Positions 42,699 to 50,912 of a stretch of DNA of 64,000 nucleotides are shown piece by piece. This DNA is from Frateuria_A sp049727805. Lineage in GTDB: Bacteria; Pseudomonadota; Gammaproteobacteria; Xanthomonadales; Rhodanobacteraceae. The translations under genes were made by a program, and so were the position numbers. Numbering within the stretch: the first letter of the stretch is position 1; each line of letters starts with the position of its first letter. The stretch lies in the NCBI RefSeq assembly GCF_049727805.1, contig NZ_JBCNYA010000023.1, positions 1-64,000 of the forward strand, in the 5' to 3' direction. The notes beneath the pieces were generated by a model. It saw nothing but the letters and a program-made list of their open reading frames with translations. It made no database searches and had not been told where the DNA came from.

Positions 42699-43833
42699 GC
42701 GTCTGGCGCTCCCCGCGGGACAGCCCGCGCAGCAGGTTCTCGAAATCGGACAGCACCGCCGCGGGCGACAACCGCTCGATGCTCGCCCGGGCCGCGCGTC
42801 CCACGTGCCTTATCAGCCCCGGGTTGCCGGCCAGGGTGACCGCGGCGGCGACGAACGCGGCCTCGTCGCCCAGCGCGATGCAGTAGCCGTTGCTCCCATG
42901 CTGCAGATGCTCGCGTGCGGCGCCCTGGTCGAACGCAACCACCGGCAGGCCGGCAGCGAGCGCCTCGATGACCACGTTGCCGAAGGTTTCGCTGAGGCTG
43001 GGGAAGGAGAACAGGTCGGCGCTGGCGTAGTGCCGCGCGAGCGCATCGCCCTGCTGCGTGCCCACGAACAGGAAATCCGGGTGCGCGGCGGCAAGCGCGG
43101 CGCGCGCGGGGCCGTCGCCGACCCATACGTAGCGTGCACCCGGGACCTGCTGCTGGATCGCGCGGAAGGTCTGCACCGCCAGCTCGAGATTCTTCTCCGG
43201 CGCGATGCGTCCCACGTAGAGCACCACCGGCGTGCTGCCATCGGCGCCCCAGGCGGTGCGCAGGCTGGCGTCGCGCAGCGCCGGGTGGAATCGCGCGGAG
43301 TCCACCGCGCGCCGCAGCACGCGTACGTTCGCCACGCCCAGGCCGCGCAGTTCGTCGGCCAGCGCGTTCGTCGGCACCAGCGTGGCATCACTTCGTCGGT
43401 GGAAGCGGCACAGGTAGCGACGCACGGCCGGTGCCAGTGCGCCGACACCGTAATGCGCGGCGTAGTCGTCGAAGCGGGTGTGGAAACCCGTGGCCACCGG
43501 AATGCCGAGGCGGCCCGCCGCCCGCAGTGCCGAGCGGCCCAGCGGTCCCTCGGTGGCGATGTACAGCGCATCCGGGGGCAGCCGTCGCCAGCGCTCGTGC
43601 AGCAGGCGACCCGCCGGCCAGCCCATGCGCAGGCCCGGATAGCGTGGCAGCGCCATGCCGCGTACTTCCTGTACCAGGACCCCGGGTTCCACCGGCGATC
43701 GCTGGTGCTGGCGCGGACGGACCAGTTCGATGGTGTGGCCGCGCGCGGCAAGCCCGATGGCCAGCCCCTGCACGGTAAGGGCGACACCGTTGATCTCGGG
43801 CGGATAGGTTTCGCTGACGATGCCGATGCGCAT
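42673..43833 (-). CDS. GT4-family glycosyltransferase
   Basis: A 386-residue retaining glycosyltransferase. The N-terminus VSETYPPEINGVALTVQGLA and the donor-site motif SETFGNVVIEALAAGLPVVAFD (EX7E) match GDP-mannose-dependent alpha-mannosyltransferases of the MgtA type, and VLYVGRIAPEKNLEL starts the C-terminal domain. No signal peptide, so it acts at the cytoplasmic membrane face. Start ATG 43833. Paired with the PAP2 gene; together they may modify a membrane lipid. The acceptor is unknown. Confidence 0.88.
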   Translation of the reverse strand: MRIGIVSETYPPEINGVALTVQGLAIGLAARGHTIELVRPRQHQRSPVEPGVLVQEVRGMALPRYPGLRMGWPAGRLLHERWRRLPPDALYIATEGPLGRSALRAAGRLGIPVATGFHTRFDDYAAHYGVGALAPAVRRYLCRFHRRSDATLVPTNALADELRGLGVANVRVLRRAVDSARFHPALRDASLRTAWGADGSTPVVLYVGRIAPEKNLELAVQTFRAIQQQVPGARYVWVGDGPARAALAAAHPDFLFVGTQQGDALARHYASADLFSFPSLSETFGNVVIEALAAGLPVVAFDQGAAREHLQHGSNGYCIALGDEAAFVAAAVTLAGNPGLIRHVGRAARASIERLSPAAVLSDFENLLRGLSRGERQTHVVRIAHA

Positions 43834-43965
43834 GGGCGCCCCCGTGGCTGTGCGCCAAGCATCGTGCGGCTGCGTTGCGCGCCCATGGCATGCCGGTGAC
43901 GCGGGCATGACGAGGATCCGGGGGCAGGGCATACTGGCTGCTGTCCCCAGCCTGGAGAGTTGCCC

Positions 43966-44409
43966 ATGAAACGGATGCTGTTCGCCGCCACGTTCGCCGC
44001 CTTCGGTGCCGTTGCCTTCGCACAGACGCCCTCGCAGGCGCCTGCGTTGCCGACCACCAAGGCTCCGGTCGGTGCCGAGGCCTACTTCATCGCACCCAGG
44101 GACGGCGCGACCGTCGGCCGCGAGGTGACCGTGCGCTTCGGGCTCAAGGGCATGGGCGTCGCCCCTGCCGGCGTGAGCAAGGAACACACCGGCCACCATC
44201 ACCTGCTGGTGGACGCCAGCGACCTGCCGTTGGCCGGCCAGCCGATTCCCAAGGACGAGAAGCACATCCATTTCGGCGGCGGCCAGACCGAAACCGTGCT
44301 TCACCTAACGCCGGGGACGCACACCTTGCAGCTGGAGCTGGGCGACGCCAATCACATCCCGTTCGACCCGCCGGTCGTATCGAAAAGGATTACGATCCAC
44401 GTGAAGTGA
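43966..44409 (+). CDS. DUF4399 exported protein
   Basis: A 147-residue periplasmic protein: signal peptide to about 19 (cut after FA), then the DUF4399 pattern AYFIAPRDGATVGREVTVRF, HTGHHHLLVDA, KDEKHIHFGGGQTET and a closing Ig-like strand set. The His clusters suggest metal binding, but the family has no proven function. ATG 43966 is preferred over TTG 43960 because GGAGAG lies 7 bases upstream. Confidence 0.85.
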   Translation: MKRMLFAATFAAFGAVAFAQTPSQAPALPTTKAPVGAEAYFIAPRDGATVGREVTVRFGLKGMGVAPAGVSKEHTGHHHLLVDASDLPLAGQPIPKDEKHIHFGGGQTETVLHLTPGTHTLQLELGDANHIPFDPPVVSKRITIHVK

Positions 44410-44429
44410 GCGCTCGCGGGAGGTGCCAC

Positions 44430-44753
44430 ATGAAATCCCTGCTGTTTCTCGTGGCACTGGCACTGCCGGCCACGGCTGCGGCGACCGTGGCGATGGAGTC
44501 GCAACGGGCCACCTCGTCGTCGCAGGACGCCACCCAGTCGGGGCCGGCCACGCACCGCCAACTGTTCATCGTCAAGTACGTGCTGCGGCGCCCGCCGGCG
44601 GACACGGCGCCGCAGGTCACCATGGACGACCCTGCGCCGCAGATCGTGCCGCCCTCGGCGGGCGGCTATCCCACCGCCGCGCTGGGGGCCTTGCCCCGCG
44701 ATCCCAACACGATCCTTTGCTACGGCTGGGGGTGCGAAGGCTGGCATCGCTGA
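44430..44753 (+). CDS. Small exported hypothetical protein
   Basis: A 107-residue protein with a clear signal peptide (MKSLLFLVALALPATAAA). The mature part is Pro/Ala-rich and ends NTILCYGWGCEGWHR, a conspicuous CxxxxC pair in an aromatic tail that could form a disulfide. No domain recognised. It starts 20 bases after the DUF4399 gene behind GGGAGG, so the two probably form an operon. Confidence 0.65.
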   Translation: MKSLLFLVALALPATAAATVAMESQRATSSSQDATQSGPATHRQLFIVKYVLRRPPADTAPQVTMDDPAPQIVPPSAGGYPTAALGALPRDPNTILCYGWGCEGWHR

Positions 44754-44855
44754 CGGTGCGCGGCCTGCCAGGCTGGCCGGCAACCTGAAGCAGCAACAGC
44801 CGATGCTCGCGTATGGGCTAAAATCCCGCGTTTGCCCCCGCATCCGCAGATTCCC

Positions 44856-46256
44856 ATGACCGTCCGCACCCGCTTCGCCCCCAGCCCGACCGGCTTCCTG
44901 CACATCGGCGGCGCCCGCACCGCGCTCTATTGCTGGCTGGAAGCACGCAGGCGTGGTGGCGAATTCCTGCTGCGCATCGAGGACACCGACCGCGAGCGCT
45001 CCACCGACGAGGCGGTGCAGGCGATCCTGGACGCCATGCAGTGGCTGGACCTGTCCGCCGACCAGGCGCCGATCTACCAGACCCATCGGCTGGCCCGCTA
45101 CAAGGAAGTGGCCGATCGGCTGCTTGCCGAGGGCAAGGCCTACTACGCCTACGAGAGCAAGGACGAGATCGAAGCGATGCGCGAGTCGGCCATGGCCAAG
45201 GGCGAGAAGCCCCGCTACAACGGCTATTACCGCGATCGCAACGAGCCGTATCGAGAGGATCCCAACCGCGTCATCCGCTTCCGCAACCCGACCGAGGGTT
45301 CGGTGGTGTTCGAGGACAAGGTCAAAGGCCGCGTCGAATGGGCCAACGCCGAACTCGACGACCTGGTGATCTTCCGCTCCGACGGTTGGCCGACCTACAA
45401 CTTCGCGGTGGTGGTCGACGACATCGACATGGGCATCACCGAAGTGATCCGCGGCGACGACCACGTCAACAATACCCCGCGCCAGATCAACATCTACCAC
45501 GCGCTCGGCGCACCGGTGCCGGAGTTCGCACACCTGCCGATGATCCTGGACAAGGAGGGCAAGAAGCTCTCCAAACGCACCAACTCGGTCAGCGTGATGG
45601 AGTACCGCGATGCCGGCTACCTGCCGCACGCGATCCTCAACTACCTGGTGCGGCTGGGCTGGTCGCACGGCGACCAGGAGATCTTCTCGCGCGAGGAGAT
45701 GATCGCGCTTTTCGATATTTCCGACGTCAATCGGGCCGCCTCGCGCTTCGACACCGAGAAGCTCGGCTGGCTCAACCAGCATTACCTCAAGAGCGACGAC
45801 CCGCAGGTGCTCGCGCCCGAGTTCGAATGGCACCTCGCACGCGCCGGCGTGGACATTGCCAACGGCCCCGCGCCCGCCGACGTGATCGTGGCGTTGCGCG
45901 ACCGCGTGCACACGCTGAAGGAGATGGTCGAGCGCGCCCGGATCTGGTACGCGCCCATCGCCGAGTGGGACGAGAAGGCTGTCGCCAAGCACCTGAAGAA
46001 CGACAGTGCGGTCGCCGTGCTCACCGAGGCGAAGGCACTGCTGGCGGATGCCGAATGGAAGCCCGAGCCCATCCATCAGGCAATCGAGCAAATCGCCGCG
46101 AAGCTCGAGCTCGGCATGGGCAAGATCGCCCAACCGTTGCGTGTGGCGATGACCGGCACGCAGGTCTCACCCTCCATCGACCACACCATCTATCTGGCCG
46201 GCCGCGCCGAGGCGCTCAAGCGCATCGACGACGCGATCGCCCGCGCGCAGGGCTGA
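44856..46256 (+). CDS. gltX: Glutamyl-tRNA synthetase
   Basis: Class I synthetase charging tRNA-Glu (one such tRNA lies at 10.7 kb). It has 466 residues: HIGH site RFAPSPTGFLHIGGARTAL, KMSKS site KKLSKRTNSVSV, and a C-terminal anticodon-binding helical cage. The zinc-binding cysteines of the E. coli enzyme are not seen in the 98-127 region, so it is a zinc-free form. TAAAAT at 44819-44824 may be the -10. ATG 44856 gives the standard N-terminus. Confidence 0.97.
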   Translation: MTVRTRFAPSPTGFLHIGGARTALYCWLEARRRGGEFLLRIEDTDRERSTDEAVQAILDAMQWLDLSADQAPIYQTHRLARYKEVADRLLAEGKAYYAYESKDEIEAMRESAMAKGEKPRYNGYYRDRNEPYREDPNRVIRFRNPTEGSVVFEDKVKGRVEWANAELDDLVIFRSDGWPTYNFAVVVDDIDMGITEVIRGDDHVNNTPRQINIYHALGAPVPEFAHLPMILDKEGKKLSKRTNSVSVMEYRDAGYLPHAILNYLVRLGWSHGDQEIFSREEMIALFDISDVNRAASRFDTEKLGWLNQHYLKSDDPQVLAPEFEWHLARAGVDIANGPAPADVIVALRDRVHTLKEMVERARIWYAPIAEWDEKAVAKHLKNDSAVAVLTEAKALLADAEWKPEPIHQAIEQIAAKLELGMGKIAQPLRVAMTGTQVSPSIDHTIYLAGRAEALKRIDDAIARAQG

Positions 46257-46273
46257 GCTGGGGACGGCGCGGC

Positions 46274-46540
46274 ATGGACGAACTCCTTGCCCGCGCCATG
46301 CAGGGCGTCGATCCCGATGCTCCGGATGCGTTCTGGCGCCTCTTCCTCAACCTGATGGAGCTGGTCCCATGGACCGCGCTGTTCTGGTGGAACCTTTTCT
46401 TCCTGGCCGTCGGCGCGCTGCTGGGCTGGTGGCGCGGACGCCTGGCCGAAGGCATCGCCTGGGCGTTCGTGCTGGGCCCGATCGGCTGGCTGGTCATCCT
46501 GCGCAAGCCACGGCGCAGGATGCCGCCGCCTTTGCCGTGA
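46274..46540 (+). CDS. Small membrane protein, function unknown
   Basis: An 88-residue protein with two predicted helices (LVPWTALFWWNLFFLAVGAL and GIAWAFVLGPIGWLVIL) and a basic Pro-rich tail. No domain recognised. It begins 17 bases after the gltX stop and is likely co-transcribed with it. Confidence 0.65.
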   Translation: MDELLARAMQGVDPDAPDAFWRLFLNLMELVPWTALFWWNLFFLAVGALLGWWRGRLAEGIAWAFVLGPIGWLVILRKPRRRMPPPLP

Positions 46541-46660
46541 TGACGTAGTCGAACACGGAGAAAGTCGAATACATCCGTGTAGGAATGCGCCGATAGCACC
46601 CCGGCTCGCTTCAATGGAAGATGGGGGCACCGTCTGCGCCAATAAGATCACGGAGCGAAT

Positions 46661-47098
46661 ATGGAAGGTGACCAACAACCCTTTGGATGGGTCCGGTTCC
46701 CGGAAGGGCGAGCGCGGTTTTCGGGTGGCATCCGCGGTTGGGACGAAGCTGGGCATGACACGTTTGCGGTAGAGATCGCCGGACGTGAGTGGTTCGGCGA
46801 GATCGACAATGTGTTTCTGGACAACGGGAACGATTTCAATATCGAGGTCGTCTCTTTTGGGTACGCCGACAGGAGCAGCGTCGGCATGCCGCGGCCCTGT
46901 CTGGGTTCGACGACTTTCGACGTGGGCGAGCTCAAGACCATCCAGTCGCTGATCCTGCAACTGGTAAAGGCCGGTCTCGAGTTTGAGCCGAGGCCGTTTG
47001 TCTTGTCCGAACACCCCGGATCCCACTTCCAGGGAAAGGTGCTCTTTCGCGATGGATGGGCTCTGGAGTCTAACGGGCACAGGGGAAGTGCCCGGTGA
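46661..47098 (+). CDS. Hypothetical protein; candidate immunity protein
   Basis: A 145-residue soluble, acidic-to-neutral protein without a signal peptide, read from ATG 46661 behind CGGAG. The centre is rich in Asp/Asn/Phe (WFGEIDNVFLDNGNDFNIEV) and no domain is recognised. Its TGA overlaps the GTG of the next gene (GTGA), so the small protein is made first from the same message as the large effector-like protein. Small cytosolic partner, tight overlap and lower GC than the surroundings are the usual look of an immunity gene for a toxin that acts in the cytoplasm. The function is inferred from context. Confidence 0.7.
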   Translation: MEGDQQPFGWVRFPEGRARFSGGIRGWDEAGHDTFAVEIAGREWFGEIDNVFLDNGNDFNIEVVSFGYADRSSVGMPRPCLGSTTFDVGELKTIQSLILQLVKAGLEFEPRPFVLSEHPGSHFQGKVLFRDGWALESNGHRGSAR

Positions 47099-49641
47099 CC
47101 GCCTACGCGGGGGAGGTCAAGGAAATAGCCAGGGCCAACACACTCGAAGAAATCCGACGAGCGGCAAACGCCTTCCCAGCTACGGCCGAAAAATCGGGAG
47201 GCATCCTTTATAGCGGCAAAGTAGGCGGCACCAACGCGGAAGCGATTGCATTGGAATTGGCCGAAAAAACCGGACTTCCACTCGTAAATCATACTTCCCG
47301 CGCCAAATTTCTTATCGAGGCGGAGGGGGCGATCAGAGCGTCAGCGGAACGAATATTCAGATCGCAAGGGCAGGATACGGCCACCGCACGGCGGTCCGCA
47401 GCCGCGTTCCTTTATGGGGATTCGAAGGTTCCGCCCGACAGCCCCGTTTCCGTCGAAAATTGTCTCTGGGGTTCCACCTCGCGGGAATTTGCCAGTTCCC
47501 TGCGCGGTGATATTACGGTCGTGGCATCGGCGGCTGATCTCGAACGCGTGCTGGCGCAAGTGGAAGTTCCGGCTGTCCTGGAGTCGGGCCATGCTTTGTC
47601 CTTGGGTGGCCGCTCAGTTGCCGAGATGCACGTGTTGCGAGCCCGGGGCGGCATTAATGCTGTCCTGCCAGCTGTGCAGGCGCAATTCATCGACGCGGCG
47701 ACAAAGGGCATCTTCGAACTGCCCGACCACAGTGAGCCTTCAATTACGAGAATTACGGTCTCTAAAGAAGTGGCTTCGGCCCTTGGGCTGGATGCCGCAA
47801 GGTTCATCAGCAGCGCCCACTTGGCGTCCGCCGGGCTCGTCACGGCGCCCATAGATCTACCGGCGGCGCGGACGGGCCTGCACCCTGGCGTGGCCAAAGG
47901 TATGGGTGTGGTGGCCGCCGCTGCAGTCGTCTACGACCTCGCCACGAGTGCCGACAAGGCCGCCGGAATGTGGGAGCAGGGCAACCATACCGGTGCCCGT
48001 TCGGAGGTACTCCACTTCGGCACACGCAACCTGGGTATGTGGGGCGGGGCGATGTTGGGCGCGGAAGTATTCGGCACGGCGGGTGCGGAAACGGGCCCGT
48101 GGGACATCGTGGTCGGTGGTGCGGGCGCCTTGGTCGGTGCGGTCGCCGGCGACCGGCTGGCCGATGCCGTGGACAGGCAGCGCATCTATCACCAGCGCGG
48201 GCCGGATGGGCGTGCCTGGACGTACGATCCGGAAAATCCCGAACGGGGCTGGACGCGTACCACCAGCGAACTGGATACCGGCGCGACGCACTTGAACGAC
48301 GGGTTTCCGGTGTACCACGAGCACAGTGAGACCGCGGATGCGGCGCTGGCCGATCGGTTGAATTACCAGGCATCCCGTACCGCGGTCGAGCTCGCCATGG
48401 CGCATCCGCCGCGGCCAAAAGATCCCTACACGCAACCGGCCACGCCCGACGACACGCACAGCATTCGCGACGCGTTCTGGAACCGCGACCCGCAAACCCA
48501 TGTGTGGACGCGCCGGGTCGTCCACGGGCTGCTCGAGCACGGCATGGTCAATGCCAGTATCGAGCGTGCGACGGAGGCGCGCGCGGCTGAACTGGATCGT
48601 GCTGCCGAAGAGACCGTTGCGGAGAACGCTGCACATTCGCCAACGGCCATCGCGTCGCGCTATGCGTCCGCCTATCGCGAATACGGTTGGGAAAAGTACG
48701 GTCCGCTGCCGGAGGCAGTGGCGGTCTTGCAACGCACGGCGGAGCACGGGACGACGACGCTGGCCGACACCGGCGCGAACCTCCCACGCGCGGAGCGGCC
48801 GGCCGCGCCACCCGCGCCAGTCCCGGCGCACCTGCTCGACTTCCGCCAGGCCGGCCATCCCTTGCACGCGTTCTACGAGCGGACCCTGGCCAAGGTGCAC
48901 GACATGGAAGACCGCTACCGGATGCCGTACGGGGCGCACAGCGAGCGACTGGCCGCAGCGGTGACCGATGCGGTGGCGGCCCACAACATCGGCAAAACCC
49001 CGGACCAACGTTTCGGCGCCATCGAGCGAATCGAATTGCGTGGCGAAGGCGCCGACCGCCAGGCCGTGGCGATCGACCAGCGGGTGAACTACCACCTGCC
49101 ACAGGTGCAGGTCAGCATTCCCGCGGACGAGGCGGCCAGCCGCAGCGTCGGGCAGAGTTCGCAGGATTGGGCGCGTCGCCACATGCCGCACCTGCAGACC
49201 GCAAGTCAAACCAAGGCAGCGGACCTGGCCGTGCCGCGCAACCACACATGGCCTGCCTACGACCCACGCAGTCCGGATCATCCCAGGCATGCGCAATTCG
49301 AGGCGCTGCGCGAAAAAGTGACCGAGGCCTATGCCCACGTCGGCATTCCCCGTACCCGGACGCAACTCGACGAGGCGACGGCGGTAGTCCTGCTGCACGC
49401 GGGGCAGGGCCGCCTCGACGCGGGCTCCACGCAGGTAAGCCTGCTGGCCGATCAGCGGACCGGCGTGATCGGACCGGGCAGCGATCTGCTCCTGCAGCAG
49501 AACCATGGAACCTTGAGTTTGCGGACCCGGATCCCGTCAGGGGAGCTGCAGGTCCCGCCCGACCAGGCATTTCGCCAGATGGCCCAGGCCGCATCCCAAG
49601 GCCTGCCAGGGCAGGAGCCGCAGCAGGCCCAGGCCAGGTAA
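47095..49641 (+). CDS. XVIPCD-like type IV secretion effector candidate
   Basis: An 848-residue protein from GTG 47095. Residues about 12-200 form an unrecognised domain with toxin-like spacing: GGILYSGKVGG (35-45), LWGSTSREFASSLRGDITVV (124-143), QVEVPAVLES (155-164). Residues 262-355 are glycine/alanine-rich and hydrophobic. Residues 365-545 (YDPENPERGWTR, NYQASRTAVELAMAHP, ENAAHSPTAIASRYASAY) are a linker type I associate with Xanthomonadales effectors. Two C-terminal segments, about 585-695 (HPLHAFYERTLAKV, HSERLAA, IERIEL) and 722-838 (DPRSPDHPRHAQFEALREKV to the Gln-rich end), follow the XVIPCD pattern recognised by VirD4 of the X-T4SS. No signal peptide. The GC of the first 700 bases is lower than around it. 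The toxic activity is not identifiable by eye. Confidence 0.75.
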   Translation: MTAYAGEVKEIARANTLEEIRRAANAFPATAEKSGGILYSGKVGGTNAEAIALELAEKTGLPLVNHTSRAKFLIEAEGAIRASAERIFRSQGQDTATARRSAAAFLYGDSKVPPDSPVSVENCLWGSTSREFASSLRGDITVVASAADLERVLAQVEVPAVLESGHALSLGGRSVAEMHVLRARGGINAVLPAVQAQFIDAATKGIFELPDHSEPSITRITVSKEVASALGLDAARFISSAHLASAGLVTAPIDLPAARTGLHPGVAKGMGVVAAAAVVYDLATSADKAAGMWEQGNHTGARSEVLHFGTRNLGMWGGAMLGAEVFGTAGAETGPWDIVVGGAGALVGAVAGDRLADAVDRQRIYHQRGPDGRAWTYDPENPERGWTRTTSELDTGATHLNDGFPVYHEHSETADAALADRLNYQASRTAVELAMAHPPRPKDPYTQPATPDDTHSIRDAFWNRDPQTHVWTRRVVHGLLEHGMVNASIERATEARAAELDRAAEETVAENAAHSPTAIASRYASAYREYGWEKYGPLPEAVAVLQRTAEHGTTTLADTGANLPRAERPAAPPAPVPAHLLDFRQAGHPLHAFYERTLAKVHDMEDRYRMPYGAHSERLAAAVTDAVAAHNIGKTPDQRFGAIERIELRGEGADRQAVAIDQRVNYHLPQVQVSIPADEAASRSVGQSSQDWARRHMPHLQTASQTKAADLAVPRNHTWPAYDPRSPDHPRHAQFEALREKVTEAYAHVGIPRTRTQLDEATAVVLLHAGQGRLDAGSTQVSLLADQRTGVIGPGSDLLLQQNHGTLSLRTRIPSGELQVPPDQAFRQMAQAASQGLPGQEPQQAQAR

Positions 49642-49731
49642 AGGCACCGCCATGCCGCGCGTACCACGTACCTGCAAACGTGGCCGTCAGGCAAGCGGTA
49701 TCATCGGGGGCAGCAACCGGATGGGTCGAAC

Positions 49732-50199
49732 GTGTCAGCCAAGCTCCACTCACATCACGTCGAAGACGCCGAGAGTTTCGTCGCCGCGGTCGAGCAGGCC
49801 AGCGAGGACCGCGGCCTGCGGCTGACTCCGCTGCGCAAGGAAGTACTGGAACTGGTCGCCGCGGCGGGCAAGCCGGTCAAGGCGTATGACCTGCTCGATC
49901 ACTTGCGCGAGCGCCACGGCAATGCGGCGCCGCCGACGGTCTATCGCGCGCTCGATTTCCTGCTCGAGCAGGGCTTCATCCACAAGCTCGAATCCATCAA
50001 CGCCTATGTTTCCTGCCACCATCCGGCCGAGGCGCACCAGGTACCGTTCCTGATCTGCGACAACTGCGCCAGCGCCCAGGAAGTCTGCGATGCGCGTGTC
50101 GCCGAACTGATCGAGGCGCAGGCACGCGCCTTCGGCTTCCGGCCGCAGGCGCAGACGCTGGAAGTCCATGGCCTGTGCAAGCACTGCCGCAAGGGCTGA
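49732..50199 (+). CDS. zur: Zinc uptake regulator Zur (Fur family)
   Basis: A 155-residue Fur-family repressor. The DNA-binding domain has GLRLTPLRKEVLELVAAAGKPVKAYDLL and PPTVYRALDFLLEQGFIHKLES; metal sites include CHHPAEAHQVPFLICDNC and the C-terminal CKHC. FLICDNCASAQEV and the late CxxC are more Zur-like than Fur-like. GTG 49732 is the start. A Zur-box-like site lies just downstream at 50401 before the merC-like gene, which supports zinc as the signal. Confidence 0.88.
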   Translation: MSAKLHSHHVEDAESFVAAVEQASEDRGLRLTPLRKEVLELVAAAGKPVKAYDLLDHLRERHGNAAPPTVYRALDFLLEQGFIHKLESINAYVSCHHPAEAHQVPFLICDNCASAQEVCDARVAELIEAQARAFGFRPQAQTLEVHGLCKHCRKG

Positions 50200-50217
50200 G
50201 CAGGAAAGCGAAAAAGT

Positions 50218-50256
50218 GCGGGGCGCGATACATCCCGTATCGCGCCCCGCGTTTTT
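50218..50256 (+). terminator. Strong terminator after zur
   Basis: A 13-bp perfect stem GCGGGGCGCGATA / TATCGCGCCCCGC (50218-50230 and 50238-50250) with a 7-base loop, followed by GTTTTT. An A-run precedes the stem, so it could also work on the other strand. Confidence 0.92.
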
Positions 50257-50400
50257 CCGGCGTTGGCGGGGAGGGAACGTTGCCGCACCGGAAAACCGGA
50301 TGTTCGGGAGAGCAGGCCCCGCGGCCTGCGTTCAGCCATTCTGGAACGCGGTTGCGACGGTCCGGTTGACCACCGGTTGCCGGTCCATGACAGGCGGACC

Positions 50401-50413
50401 GTTATAATGTAAC
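50401..50413 (+). promoter_or_regulatory. Zur-box-like operator over a -10 element
   Basis: GTTATAATGTAAC is close to the gammaproteobacterial Zur palindrome GTTATANTATAAC (one mismatch) and contains a perfect TATAAT (50403-50408). Repressor binding would cover the -10 of the gene starting at 50443. A -35 at optimal distance is not obvious; TTGCCG at 50377-50382 is 20 bases upstream. The adjacent zur gene makes Zur control likely. Confidence 0.65.
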
Positions 50414-50442
50414 ATCACTTGCAGCCTCCACCGACCTCACCG

Positions 50443-50865
50443 ATGGACCGACCTTCGACATCCCGCGCATGGCAGGCCGCCGACCGTCTCGGCGCGATCG
50501 CCTCGTTCCTGTGCGCGATCCACTGCGCGGCGCTGCCTTTCGTGCTCGCCATGCTGCCGCTGGTGGGACTGGAATTCCTTGCCGATCATCGCTTCGAACG
50601 GGCCTTCGTGGTGTTTGCGTGCGCGCTGGCGCTGCTCACCCTGGTCAACGGCTACCGGCGGCACCACCGACCGGCGCCGCTGCTTCTGGCGTTTCCCGGG
50701 TTGTTGCTGCTGCTGCTCGGCGTCACGGTGGCGGAACAATATCCGATCACGTTGCACAGCGTGCTGGTCACCTGCGGCGGCGTGCTGCTGGCAAGCGCGC
50801 ATTTCGTCAACCTGCGGCTGGATCGCCGCCAGCCGCACGTGCATGCCCCCGGCTGCGCGCATTGA
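50443..50865 (+). CDS. MerC-family membrane protein
   Basis: A 140-residue inner-membrane protein with four helices. The MerC metal motif is in ASFLCAIHCAALPFVLAML (CxxHC in helix 1). The C-terminus ends in a His/Cys tail PHVHAPGCAH. Mercury operon genes are absent. Instead it sits under a Zur-like operator beside zur and a CDF zinc exporter, so a role in zinc import or trafficking is more likely than mercury transport. ATG 50443 is chosen over TTG 50419. Confidence 0.85.
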   Translation: MDRPSTSRAWQAADRLGAIASFLCAIHCAALPFVLAMLPLVGLEFLADHRFERAFVVFACALALLTLVNGYRRHHRPAPLLLAFPGLLLLLLGVTVAEQYPITLHSVLVTCGGVLLASAHFVNLRLDRRQPHVHAPGCAH

Positions 50866-50912
50866 GCGCGCGGTGATTGTGTAACGCGAAGGGGCGTTCC
50901 TACGATGTCGCG

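Noticed and set aside
46541..49731. A full type IV secretion locus or prophage around the effector
   Set aside because: Flanks are gltX with a small membrane protein and zur; no virB/virD4, phage or integrase genes adjoin it.
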